From contig CAUYUJ010012647.1 of the NCBI GenBank assembly GCA_963575745.1, positions 185,801 through 249,800 on the forward strand: a DNA stretch of 64,000 nt, read 5' to 3'. Positions 1 to 10,695 of the stretch are shown here, piece by piece (position 1 is the first letter of the stretch; the number at the start of each line of letters is the position of its first letter). This stretch comes from Prorocentrum cordatum (taxonomy: Eukaryota; Sar; Dinophyceae; Prorocentrales; Prorocentraceae). A model generated the notes under the pieces. It saw nothing but the letters and a program-made list of their open reading frames with translations, had not been told where the DNA came from and did not search any database. A program made the position numbers and the translations under genes.

Positions 1-68
1 AGCAGGCTTCGCCCGTGGACCTCGCTGCTCCTCTTGGGGTCGGCGGAGTGGCGTGCCCGCAGGAGCTC

Positions 69-248
69 TACAATCGGGGCGCTGACCTCAGGAACCCCAA
101 ATAAGGAGCGAGGCCCTTTTTTCCCATGAGTTCAACCTCGATTTCCCGTGGAACACCTCAGGAAAGCCCGAGGCAAACTTTGAAACATTCAGAGAACACC
201 GAGCCCCTCCCGAACGAAAAGGGTTCCTTCTTCAGGGCCCCGCCTGTA
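69..248. mobile_element. Family E inverted-repeat element, copy E1
   Basis: A 180-bp element without coding capacity. Its ends are inverted: TACAATCGGGGC at the left and the complement of TACAGGCGGGGC at the right, each followed by a GGAACCC block. The near-equal-length copy E2 lies at 56714-56892. Flanks CCGCAGGAGCTC and CCGCAAGAAGCC agree at 9 of 12 bases and may be an eroded target duplication. The superfamily is not assigned. Confidence 0.75.
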
Positions 249-281
249 CCGCAAGAAGCCTTCCACAAGAGACCAAACCCT

Positions 282-486
282 CGGAGGCCTAGAGGTTGAC
301 GCCAACACCGATATCGGCGGCGTGCCTCCACCGAGGGAAGATGATCCCGATCTCGGTGATGGTTGTAATATGTGGGCTTCCTAGGTGGCCGAAAGATTAC
401 CAGCAACACCGAAATCGAGGATCAGATTCCCCCTGTGGAGGCAAACCCCCTGTGCTGGTGTTGGTGGGTGCCCATTCCCAACCCTC
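282..486. mobile_element. Family G inverted-repeat element, copy G1
   Basis: A 205-bp element with imperfect inverted ends built around CCAACACCGATA and TGCCTCCACCGAGG. A copy in opposite orientation is at 22588-22784. The element is bounded by the perfect 9-bp direct repeat CCAAACCCT (273-281 and 487-495), read as the target-site duplication. No coding capacity is seen. Confidence 0.8.
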
Positions 487-499
487 CCAAACCCTGGAA

Positions 500-660
500 C
501 CCCAGGATGTACATCGATGCTTGGCATGGGGACGTCACGCACTCCAAGGCAAAACCGTCGAAGCCCGAGAAGCCCAGGGTACCCTGGAGGCAAGCAGGGT
601 GTTTCGTGGCATGGGTTTCCACCGGAAGCCACCTGAATCAACGGGAACCCCACCCCAGGG
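500..660. repeat. Dispersed repeat, pairs with 8540-8725
   Basis: This block shares an ordered series of words with 8540-8725: an ACCCTG..CCCCAGGA start, GCAAAACC.TCGAAGCCC, GCCCAGGG.ACCC and GGAGGCAAGC followed by GTGTTTC and ATGGG. It is a diverged copy of a roughly 170-bp repeat. No gene is supported in it. Confidence 0.6.
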
Positions 661-935
661 GTGCAGGAGAGTGAGAGAGAGAGAGAGAGAAAGACAATGA
701 GAGAGAGGCGGGCACCTGGGTACCGAGAGAGGAAGGGGCACGAGCAGCAACAACGGGCGATGTAGGCAACCGGCATGGGGGGAAGGGGCATTGAAGAGAG
801 TCGGGGGAAGAGCAGGGAAGCAGAAAATGGATGGAATAATGGAGGACACGAGAGGAAGAGAAGAGAGAGAGAGAGAGGACAACAAGAAAACCGGCCAAGG
901 AAGACAAGATGCAGTTAGCGGCGGCGCAAGCGAGA
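660..935. repeat. Purine-rich low-complexity tract
   Basis: GA-rich sequence with short GAGAGA runs (672-700 and 860-880). Open frames across it are low-complexity Ser/Leu or Arg/Glu peptides, and no gene is supported. Confidence 0.6.
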
Positions 936-946
936 TGGGGCAAGAT

Positions 947-1108
947 TTAGGGTGGGCCTGTCCCACCTACAGGCGGATTTTGGACGAAAACCAAAACATA
1001 TACCACACATGCTGAAAAGCAGTCACACAATAACAGAAGAATCGTCCCCAAACTATTTTCACTACCATCTTTAAGTCTTCCTCCTGTGGGGGGACACGCT
1101 CGACTCCA
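947..1108. mobile_element. Family A inverted-repeat element, copy A1
   Basis: A 162-bp member of the commonest element family in the window. Termini contain GGCCTGTCCC and the complement of CGTGTCCCCC, the hallmark of the family, around an AT-richer core containing CCCCAAACTATTTT. Flanks GGCAAGAT (939-946) and AGCAAGAT (1109-1116) agree at 7 of 8 bases, consistent with the 8-bp target duplication of the better copies. Confidence 0.8.
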
Positions 1109-1236
1109 AGCAAGATGGAGGGTGGGGCGGAATTCGGTGCCGGGGAATTGGCGGAGAGCGCGGAGGAGCGCAGGGGCGCCGGAGCAGCAAGGGGGGCCAA
1201 GAAAGATGGGGCGGTAGGACGAGGAAGGATTGCCGG

Positions 1237-1380
1237 CAGGGCTCGACCTAAACAGTGTTCTTCGTTCTCGTGTTGTTTTCGTGCTCCCTCGCTTTGCCTC
1301 AAATCCGCCTCCGCTGCAAAACGACATCGAAACGAAAACGGCCCACGAAACCGGCAAAACACTGTTCAGGTCCACCCCTG
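1237..1380. mobile_element. Family I element with CAGGG ends, copy I1
   Basis: A 144-bp element starting CAGGGCTCGACC and ending with the complement of CAGGGGTGGACC. ACAGTGTT lies inside both arms. Flanks ATTGCCGG (1229-1236) and ATTGCTGG (1381-1388) match at 7 of 8. CAGGG termini with an 8-bp target duplication are typical of hAT-superfamily non-autonomous elements (family knowledge), and copy I2 has the same arrangement. Confidence 0.85.
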
Positions 1381-1389
1381 ATTGCTGGT

Positions 1390-3455
1390 GTCGCCGCAGC
1401 TCCTTACCCTCTGGGGGCTTGTGAAGGCGTGCGTCGGAAGTGCAAGAGTCGCCGCGATAAGTTTCACGATATCGTGGGGAGTTGTGTGGCGGCATCCCCA
1501 TTCTACACGCAAGTGCGCAGAGGTGGTGCACAGATGCGATTCCAATGCTAGTCGTGGGGATGCCCAGAAGCACCTTCCAAACGTCACGGAAACGGTGTGG
1601 GGCAGTGCTGATTTATGAGAGCGGCGCTCTTTGTGGGGCAATCCATAGGGAAGTTCAAGTCTGATGCGCAACGAAGAGTTTCCGAACAAACGATATGCAA
1701 GCATAAACTGTCGATCTTATCGGCCACGCGGCCGGGACCGAGGAAAATAATAATGAGAAGGTGTCCCCCCTCCTGAGGGGGCAACATTGTAGAAGCCACG
1801 CGTGTAGAAGAGCTATGGGTGTATGATGTTCCATGGGTGCACCGAGTAAATGCGCGTGACTCCTGACCCCATCCAACTGGGCCATACTGGACTCATGCGG
1901 AAGAATGGCTGAGCCCATCGATCAGTCGTCACTTGGGGACTGTGAAATGCTTGGGGAGGGGTTGGTAGTTAATTACAGGGTAGCAAGAGCAAGAGATAGG
2001 AGTATATTGGACGGGGAGGAGAAGGGGGAGGAGGGGAACGAGGGGGAAGAGGGGGAGGAGGCAAGCTAGGTGTGATCGCGCCTCATCTGCCATCCTATCC
2101 ATCACTCCCATCCCTTCGCATGGCGAAAGACAACTTCGTGCCATGCGCAATCGGAAAGAAAAGGGAGCTGCGTTGCGAGCACATGAGGGGGAGGAGCTGG
2201 CGGATGAGCAGGAGCATGAGCGGGAGGAAAAAAGGATGAGGACGAACAACATCAGCAATCATGAAAGCGGAAGGATCGGGAGGAAAACGAGGATCAGGGG
2301 AAGGCGGAAGGCTGGGGCTCCACGGCAACTAGAACACTCAGCCCAACAGCGCGGACCGAGGCCAGCGCTACAGCGGGAAGACCTGTGGATCGAGAACGAT
2401 GCAATGGACCGAGAACGTGGAAACGGAGCCAGCGTTGCAGCGGGAGCACCAGTTTGAAGAAGGAAAACGCGGAGTGATGTTAACGCTACATTGGTAGCAC
2501 CAGTGAGAAGGGCCGAGAACATTGGAATTGGCCGAGGACGCGGACATGGAGCCAACGATGAGACGGGAACGCCATTTCGGAAGAGACCAAAGTGCGGAAA
2601 CGAAACTAACGATGAAACAAGATCGCCGTTCTGGAAGGACCGACAGCATCCGGATTGGACAACTCGTAACTAAACACAGCTAGTGCACATCGTGTAAAAA
2701 ACGCACGTGGAGAAGCCCAAAAGCATCGGATTGGAAAGACACATCGGACAGAATGCGCGGAGGGAGGCGCGCTACTTTTTCATCAGCTTGGGGGGGAGAG
2801 GAGAGACGTATTCATGTCGTGTAGTTGCAGAGGGAGAATAGAGCAGGAGGAGAAGGAAGGATGACAATGGAGGACGACCAAGTGACCGAAGGATGGAGGG
2901 GCGGGGGGTGAGGGAAGGAGGCAAGGCAAGGGGGTGAAGGAGGAGGGAGAAGGAGGCGAGGGATGAGGGCGACTTCGTCCCTCTCGAATCTGCCCCAGAT
3001 GTTTTTTCGGTGTTCAACTTGGCGTGTTGGAGCTTGTTTTTGGTTGGGTTTTCAGTCACAACAAGTCTCGGCGACTCCAAAGGGTGTGGTTTGCAAAAGG
3101 TGTGGTTTGCGACCGGCACCCTGGGGAACATCCTGGGGGGGCACCTTGGGGGGCAAGCGGGGACCTGGATAGAGCTCTCCCGCGCCCCGAGGAGGCCCGA
3201 CGAGGACACTGTCGTGCCCCCTAGGCCCCAACGGTGCCGATCGCAGACCACGGTCGCCGAAATTCATCTGAAAACGCTGCTCGAACAGGTCCTTGGGCGT
3301 TTGCGGGTCTTGTCGTCTTCCATCGTCGGAGAGCCCGCCGCGGACGGGCCGAGGGGGCTCCCCTGCCCGGTTCGCTCGGGTGTCCGACACGCGTCAGAGC
3401 GCTTTTGCTTACCGTCTGCAGCTCTGCGCACGGGGGCCACCTGCAGCCCCCGCCC
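1390..3455. other. No supported gene
   Basis: Unique-looking sequence. Short overlapping frames exist on both strands but show no recognisable domain. A GGTGTGGTTTGC word repeats near 3085-3110. Confidence 0.5.
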
Positions 3456-3462
3456 ACTCTAC

Positions 3463-3634
3463 TCGGGGATGGACAGACCTCCCTTTAGTAAAACGTGGTT
3501 TAGTGAAAACGACCTCGGGCCCAAACCTGGCGGGCGCAAGCCTGGAAAATAACGGCCGCGGCGCCCTCTCGAGAACCGAAAACGGACAATTCACTAATCG
3601 ACGTGTCACTGTTAGGAGGTCTGTCCACCCCTGA
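3463..3634. mobile_element. Family C inverted-repeat element, copy C1
   Basis: A 172-bp element with terminal inverted repeats containing TGGACAGACCTCC at both ends. The core is shared almost base for base with C2 (19061-19223), including a GGTTTAGTGAAAACGACC stretch. Perfect 5-bp flanking repeats TCTAC (3458-3462 and 3635-3639) are read as the target duplication. It is non-coding. Confidence 0.85.
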
Positions 3635-3639
3635 TCTAC

Positions 3640-4485
3640 GGATGTTGCGACGAGACCAGAAGGAGGGGGAGCGAAGACGGCAGGGAGGACAAGGGGCAGA
3701 CCTAGACGCCAGCAAGCAAGCGTAACACGAGCGAGATTCGACAGCGACGGGCCCGACAAGGCCAAAGCACTAGCAACAACAAGGCTACAACAACGTGGCG
3801 TCTTCAGCCAACCAAGATCCCAAACTAGAAACCGGAAACAGAGACGCCCCGTGTCTTTCCACAAGGAAGGACGAGAAGGCGGGAGGATGAGCTCGGGACC
3901 CCCAACCCTTGCAAACAGGGCGTTGGTAAACGGGGCGGTAGCTGAGGGGCCTCTTCAAGCGAGCACGGGGTGACAGGGCATCTACCTCACACTAGAAGGG
4001 GATTCATCGGGGCGACACAAGCGTCGATACATCATCATAACTCTTGGCGGGGGGGGGTACCTCACACTTGTTAGGGAGCCCACAAAGGACGTACGCGCCC
4101 AACTGTGTACATGAACACGGCCCCTCGATCCGCGAGACCGGCCGCATTATACGAACATTTGCGCAATGCGTACTCTCGAAACCAGCGTGGATTCATGTAC
4201 GCGTACGTCATTCTTTCGCTCCTGACTTGTGCGCAACAAGTCATCTTTGAAACACACAATTGAAAGCGCACCCTCAGCTACCGGCCCGTCTACTGACGCC
4301 CCCTTCGCCGCGCGGGCAGGACGACGGCGGCGCCCGCTTTTTCTGGCTGCGGCGCGGCAGGGCGCCCTTCCGCGCCCGCCGCGCGCGGGGGGTGTCCGAG
4401 GCCGGGGCGCGCCCGGCGATTCCAGAAGACAGGCCGGCGGCGACGAGACGGGGGCGCCGGGTGCGGCCGTGAGGGGAGGATGGGT
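3640..4485. other. No supported gene
   Basis: Mixed-composition sequence turning GC-rich after 4280. Only short frames without recognisable motifs are present. Confidence 0.5.
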
Positions 4486-4489
4486 AGGG

Positions 4490-4634
4490 GACCACCTGCG
4501 AACCCTACCCCTACCCCCCACGATTTCTGAGGGGGAGGGTGGGATTCACTTCGCTCGGGAGCTCCCGAACGAAGTGAACCCCACCCTCCCCCCCAGAAAT
4601 CGTGGGGGGTAGGGGTAGGGGTTCGCAGTTGGCC
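4490..4634. mobile_element. Near-perfect palindromic element, copy V1
   Basis: Two arms of about 64 bp (4498-4561 and 4562-4626) are almost perfect complements around the central GGGAGCTCCC. The outer bases GACCACCTGCGAACC and the complement of GGCCAACTGCGAACC extend the symmetry. A diverged homologous palindrome is at 38779-38930, so this looks like a foldback repeat family and not a chance hairpin. No target duplication was found. Confidence 0.75.
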
Positions 4635-5094
4635 CCGTAATGGGGCGGCCGCGTCCCCGCCACGGGCATGTCTGCGCGGGATCGGATCGGGTGGTTGGGT
4701 CGGATCGAGAGCGGATCGAGTCGCCAGCGAATCGCCAGCGCATGGGATCGGGATCGAATCGCAGCGCCCCGCTTCTGGCTGGCCCTGGCAGATGCCGGTG
4801 AATAGAGCCAGACAGCATGGAATTGGAATCGCGGCCCAAGCCAACGAATCGAATCGGATCGTGGGCGGCCCTGACGGGTCCTCGGGCGCACAGCCGCCAG
4901 CACCTCGCTCCGTTCCCTCCTCTTGCCTGGTCCTCGTCCTCGCCCTCGTCCCACGCTGGCGGCGGCTCTGACGCAGCACCTGGCCCCGACTGCGCCAGCG
5001 CCCGCAAACAGCGGACGCTGAGGGAGAGGGAGGGGGGAAGCGAAGGGGGAAGCGAAGATGAGGAAAACGATCAACTCATCCGCCTCCGTCTGCC

Positions 5095-5352
5095 CCTCCT
5101 CATTATCACCCCTCCTCATCCTCTTCCCTCCTCCTCTTCCTCCTCCAACTGCCCATCATCTTCCAACTCCCCCCTGTCCCCCCTCCCCCTCCCCCTTCCC
5201 CATCCCCCTCCTCATCCTGCTCCCCCTCCTCCTCCTCGTCCTCGTCCTCCTCCGCGTCCCCTTCCTCGTGCTCCTCGTCCTCCTCGTCCTCCTTCCTCCT
5301 ACCACTATTCCCTCTCCACTCCTTCTCCTCCTCCTCCTCCTCCTCCTCCTCG
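5095..5352. repeat. TCC/CCT polypyrimidine tract
   Basis: About 250 bp of imperfect CCT/TCC triplets on the plus strand. It forms a complementary pair with the GGA tract at 5519-5812. Peptides read from it are Leu, Ser or Pro polymers. Confidence 0.9.
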
Positions 5353-5518
5353 GGCCAGCCGCGTGCGGCGCGGAAACAAGCCTCAAACTACGCGGCGCGG
5401 CACGGGCGCGGTACCGCCGCGCGCGCGCGCGCTGGCGCCCACTGCTCACGCGCCCCCCGCCCGAGCAGAGGCGCGGACGCACTCCTGCTGGCCGCGCGGC
5501 GCGCGCCGGTCCAGCGCG

Positions 5519-5812
5519 GCGAGGAGGAGGAGGAGGAGGAGAGGAGGACGAGGAGGAGGAGGAGGAGGAGGAGGAGGAGGAGGAGGAGGAAGAGGAGGAG
5601 GAGGAGGAGGAGGAGGAGAGGAGAGGAGGAGGAGAGGGGAGGAGGAGGAGGAGGAGGAGGAGCAGGAGGAGGAGGGAGAAAGAGGAGGAGGAGGGAGAAA
5701 GAGAAGGAGGAGGAGGAGGAGGAGGAGGAGGAGGGAGGAGGAGGAGGAGGAGGACGAGGAGGAGGGAGGAAGAGGAGGAGGTAGAGGAAGAGGAGGATGG
5801 GAGGAGGGGAGC
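5519..5812. repeat. GGA/GAG polypurine tract
   Basis: About 290 bp of GGA/GAG triplets on the plus strand. It is the approximate inverted complement of 5095-5352, across a 166-bp spacer rich in GCGCGC. Confidence 0.9.
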
Positions 5813-5949
5813 GAGACAGGAGCTGGTGCATGCTCGTGCGGCGAAGCGCGTGTGCCTGCGGCCGCTTGGGCGGCTCCAGGCGCAAAGGGGGCCTGGTGGG
5901 GTTCAGGTCCTCGGAGTTCTGCGTTTGCCAAGCTTGCATCATTTTCATA

Positions 5950-6035
5950 CACACTCTCTCTCTCTCACTCACTCTCACTCTCTCCCTCACTCTGTCGCTC
6001 ACTCTCTGTCATACTCTGTTTCTTTGTCTCTCTGG
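5950..6035. repeat. CT / CACT microsatellite
   Basis: CTCTCT and ACTCTCACTCTC dinucleotide-like repeats. Every frame gives low-complexity Ser/Leu/His peptides. Confidence 0.8.
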
Positions 6036-6474
6036 GTGACGCTCGGATTGCTTTCCTTCTCTTTGCGGGGGGGAGGCGGTTAAATCGATTCCCTTTGTGG
6101 GGGGTTACCTACAAAGTCCCTTTGTGTGTGGGGGCCCTGCGTCGATTTTCTTGTGGAGAGGTACATGTTTGAGTTGGAGTCTGGCCCTGAGGGACATGCT
6201 CCAGGGAAAACAAATGATTTGGATCCACTGGTCCCTTTGTTTTCGGGCCGAGAAGAAAGGGGACCAGTGGATCCAGAGGGGCTGTTTTTTTCACCCTGGA
6301 TCCTTCTCCCAGGGCCTACCCCCCTAAGCGAGGAGTCAGCGCCAGGGAACGTTGGCAGCCAGCATGTGTATGGGCGGCAAGCCAAGCTGCGTACGCAACA
6401 CCTCCTCCTCCTCATCCTCCTTCGTGTCCTCCTCTTCCTCATCCTCCCAATTCTCCTTCCCCTCCATCCCTACG

Positions 6475-7290
6475 AAGGATTCCATACAAACCATTCCTTG
6501 CGAATGATCCCTAGCAGAACGTTCCTTACTAAGGACTCGTTACTTCGGATTCCACACTTAACTTGGGACTCTTTACTTACTAAGGAATCCTCACGACTGA
6601 TTCCTTCGTAAAGAACCCTTGATAAAGGATTCCATACCGCGGATTCCTGCGTAATGATTCCCTGCTAAGGACTCTAGACTAAGGATTCCTTGTTGAGAAT
6701 CCCGTGCTAAGGGTTTATCGCCAAGAATTCCCGACTAAGGATTCCCTACAGGGGTTCCTTACAATGAAATCCAGGGTTCTCTACGAAGGGCTCCTTACTA
6801 AGGACTCCTTACTGGGGATCCCTCACCAAATTCCCGTATGATGGATTTCTTGCGAAGGCCTTTCGTTTCAACATTCTTCGTTATGAAACCCTTACTGAAG
6901 ACTCCCTCGAACAACTTATTCTTAATACTAGGGAGTCCTTAGTACGGACTCCTTATTTAGGACTCCTTACTAATGCTTCCATCATACGGATCCCGTGTTT
7001 CAAAGTCACTGGTAAAGATGTATTACGATTGATATCGTCTTGGAGAAACTGCTGACTTGTGATTCCCTGCTGGAAACCCCTTACGAAGGATTCCTTACGA
7101 AAGCCTCCCCATCAAGGACTCCTGATTAAGATGTCCTTATTGAGGACTCCCTCCTCGGTATTCCTTACCAAGGGTCCCCAAACTATGGATTCCTTACACC
7201 GCTTCCTTACTACAGACCGCCACGGAGGATTCCTTACACAAGGTACCTTATCCAGGACTCCATACTAAGGACCCGTCATTTCTCCCGCTC
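6475..7290. repeat. Degenerate AAGGATTCCTTAC array
   Basis: About 800 bp built from diverged units of roughly 11-13 bp of the type (T)ACTAAGGATTCCTT. The half-word GGATTCC and its complement GGAATCC alternate, so many units are themselves palindromic. A sharper GGAATCCTTA array lies at 46150-46365. No coding signal is seen. Confidence 0.75.
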
Positions 7291-7299
7291 TGCGAGCCT

Positions 7300-8750
7300 A
7301 AAACGGAAGAGCGCGCTTCACTACACGCATACCTACGTCCCTCCTCCATGCAGCTCTTCTGGGCGTCCTTTCTGGATGGACTGGTGGGGATAAGCGAAGC
7401 GTCAAGAGTTGCAGCGATTGACGCCTAAGCTCGTCAAAGCCATTCCCTCGAGAATCGACTGATAACAAAATCTGCGTGCGAGCTCCCAGGGCCCGCAGTG
7501 CCTCCCGCTCCGCGGGCTCAACGATAGCGAGCGTCCTGAAAAAATGGCACACTGCGGGATACGAGAAATGCTGGTCAAGCGAGAGACATAGCATGAACAC
7601 AATTAGGGCAATCAACGTTCCGAGATAGGTCCGAGCAACATCGAAGCACTGCGTGCAAAACCAAAACAACACTGCGCACTCATGCTGCTCGAGCTGGGCG
7701 TGCGACGCGCAAACCCACCGCGCGGCGCTCCTTGGTGGGCCCAGCCGACCTCAGGTCCTCGAACTGAAGGATGAGCATCTTCCTGCCAGGTGCGTAGCCG
7801 AGGGCACGGCTGGGAGGCAGGAGTCGGGGGGTCGTCGGGAATCCGCCGACCCCCGCGTGCCAAAATTCGAGAAGGCGTGCGAGGTGACTGACTGTCCCCT
7901 TTCCCCTCTCGCGGGTCAGAAATCCGGTCAGAGTCGGGATCCACCAAAAAAGGGGGTGACCCTGAGAGGGGGCATGAGCTCGATCCGCTGGTGCACCGCA
8001 CTGCCGCCAACGGATGCCCCCCGCATGCCTCACTTAGATCGGCGACTATCGGGAGCTGCCGGCGGCAGGGGGGGCATCTGTTTTGGGCGGCGGTGCAAAA
8101 ACCGATCGAACTCTCTCTCACACACACACACACCGCGGCCCCCCCCCAATTTGCAGGAGTCCGCCAGAGGGGGGGCGTCGACAAATTTTCGGCGCATCTC
8201 CGGACCCTCTGAGCCTCCAGATCCGCTCCTCGGCGCCTCCAGCATGGATGCCCTCGAGAGGCCCACAAACTCCTTGAGAAGGGTACAAAATGTCCCATGG
8301 CCCTCGCTGGCTCGCCTCTCCGCTTCCGCTGGACGTCTGCTGCCGCAAGACGTCTCCAAGAGAGGGAGCCTCGAGGGAAGCCCAGGACGGCTCCGAGACA
8401 GCCCCGACGGCCCCCCGACGGCCCCAAGCGCGTCCCACGAGGTCCCAGAGAGGCCCAGGATCTGGCTCCGAGCCGGGGGCCCTCATCGGGGACCCCCAGT
8501 TGTGGTGCAGCAGGAGCTCGATCACGAGGATCCTTCCGCAAGGAACCCAACCCTGAATACCCCAGGACGTCCATTGCTTTTTTGGCGCGGGAGCGCCGCG
8601 CGCTCCATAGCAAAACCATCGAAGCCCAAGATGCCCAGGGCACCCGGGAGGGCACCCGGGAGGCAAGCGGAGGTGTTTCTTGGGATGGGCTCCCACTGCA
8701 TCTATGGCACCCAGGAGGGCTCCGAAGGGCCCCCCCGCCCCGAGGAGGCC
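7300..8750. other. No supported gene; includes repeat copy 8540-8725
   Basis: Long open frames run through here on both strands (plus 7653-8972, minus 7612-9204), but they continue into the ACAT array and carry no domain. The stretch 8540-8725 is the second copy of the repeat at 500-660. A short CA run is at 8105-8133. Confidence 0.5.
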
Positions 8751-8758
8751 CCCCACCC

Positions 8759-9517
8759 ACAGACACACATACACACAAACACACGAACACACAATCACAA
8801 ACACAAACACAGACACACACACACACACATTTACACACATGTACATACATACATACATACATACATACATACATACATCCATACATCCATACATACATAC
8901 ATGCATACATCCATCCATCCATCCATCCATACATACATGCATGCATGCATACATACATACATGCATACATAGATACATACATGCATGCATGCATGCATGC
9001 ATACATACATACACGCATACGTGCCTCCCGACCTACATACCTACATACCTGCATACATTCATACAAACACACATACACACATGCATACATACACACATAC
9101 ATACATACACGCATACACACATACATACATACATACAGGCACACATACGTACACACAAACATACATCCATACATGCATACATACATGCATACATACATAC
9201 ACACCTACATACATGCATGCGCACATACATGCACACATACATACATACATACATACATGCATGCATGCATGCATGCATACATACATACAAACATACACAC
9301 ATACACACACATACACACATACATATACATACATATACATACATACACATATATACATATACATACATACATACATACACACATGCATACATACATACAC
9401 GCATACACACATACATACATACATACAGACGCACATATACATACATACATACATACATACATACATACACACATATACATACATACATACATGCATGCAT
9501 GCATTTCTCACATACAT

Positions 9518-9558
<41 letters not shown>

Positions 9559-9565
9559 GACAGAC

Positions 9566-9604
<39 letters not shown>

Positions 9605-9675
9605 TACACACATACATGCATGCATGTATGCATACATACATACAGACACACACATACATGCATGCATGCATGCAT
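8759..9675. repeat. ACAT/GCAT tetranucleotide array with GACA block
   Basis: More than 900 bp of CATA, GCAT and CACA tetranucleotides, with a nearly pure GACA run at 9519-9602 and GCAT blocks near 8985 and 9255. It yields long spurious His/Thr/Tyr frames on the plus strand and Cys/Met/Val frames on the minus strand. Confidence 0.95.
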
Positions 9676-9872
9676 GTAGAGTCAACCAGTACCTACCGTA
9701 GAGTCAACCAGTACAACCAGGACGCACGATAAGGATGCAAGGGCCTTGGAGGGCGATGTTGACGTTGTTCGAACGAGGCTGGCCAGCGAGAGTCGCCAAG
9801 GATGGGCCGAGGAGGCAAGGATGCAAGGGTACCCATGGGAAAATTGCCCATCCTTACTATGCGGGTTGACTG
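9676..9872. mobile_element. Family F inverted-repeat element, copy F1
   Basis: Left end GAGTCAACC and right end GGTTGACTGC are inverted. The interior shares GGATGCAAGGG, GTTGACGTT and GTCGCCAAGGATG blocks with F2, F3 and F4. The left terminus is itself duplicated in tandem (9676-9697 and 9698-9719, 22 bp apart). It abuts the ACAT array. Confidence 0.7.
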
Positions 9873-9874
9873 CA

Positions 9875-10170
9875 CATCGAAACTTATGATCAAGACAATG
9901 TCCGCCTAAGAAAGCAAACTCTGTATGTCTCGCTTGCTTGATCAGTGGTCTAAGTCTGCCCTAGGTGGTAAGACGAGACTTGAAGTCCAAGAACGTCTCA
10001 TCAGTCTGTCCCAGAATCCAGATTCTCTTATATCTGCTGAGAAGACTACGAGGCACCCCCCTCGGGCGCGCACGTCCGAACTGGACACGCATGTTACGGT
10101 CGGACCTAGGACAGAAGAACATCCTTCGAGAACATGAGACCCTCCGCCTGCTCAAACACCCCTAAGCCAT
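9875..10170. other. No supported gene
   Basis: Unique sequence. Three short overlapping frames on both strands have no recognisable motif. Confidence 0.45.
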
Positions 10171-10174
10171 GAGA

Positions 10175-10290
10175 TCGCTCGAGGATGCCCTCCCCCAGGG
10201 TGCACACGAACATCCAAAAAACACGAAGAACAGCAGGGTACCCTCCCCGAACCGACCTCGATCTCATACCTCGGTCCGACCGTACGGTAT
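10175..10290. repeat. Dispersed repeat paired with 13735-13850
   Basis: Ordered matches to 13735-13850: CTC.AGG.TGCACA.GAACA, AC.CTCCC and ACCGACCTCGATCT..ACCTCG.TCCGACCGTAC. Both copies lie about 100 bp left of a family A element, so the loci may share a larger duplicated block. Confidence 0.65.
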
Positions 10291-10385
10291 ATCGCGACCC
10301 GGGCGGAATGGCCAGAAAGCGCCCGCCGACGAGCATCTGCTGGAATCCAGAGAAAGGTTTCTGCGCGTGCGCGTCGCCCCTGGGC

Positions 10386-10550
10386 TTCGGTCGGGCGCGT
10401 CCTCCTACAGGCGGACTGTTTTGAAGGGAAAATGACGATAGTCAAGACATACTCAACCATAGTCGAACAATACCGGGCAAAACCGTCCCCAGACTATATT
10501 GTTTACCTACATTTGAATCTCCCTTCTGTAGAGGGAGACGCCCGACTTCA
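10386..10550. mobile_element. Family A element, copy A2
   Basis: A 165-bp family A member with inverted GGTCGGGCG and CGCCCGACTT ends and the shared CCCCAGACTAT core. Flanks CCCTGGGC (10378-10385) and ACCTGGGC (10551-10558) match at 7 of 8 bases. Confidence 0.8.
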
Positions 10551-10695
10551 ACCTGGGCGGCCGACGCGCACATCGTAGAAGCATGTCTGGGCGACGCCGC
10601 CCGATCGCCGGAACAGCAAGAACAGCGGCACAGTTTCGGAGGTGCGCTCAGACGTCGACGGGCTGCGGTGGGGCGGAGAAAGCATGGCCCGATGG

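Noticed and set aside
8118-9732. Long open frames across the ACAT array
   Set aside because: They are translations of a tetranucleotide repeat on both strands (His/Thr/Tyr or Cys/Met/Val polymers) and have no domain.
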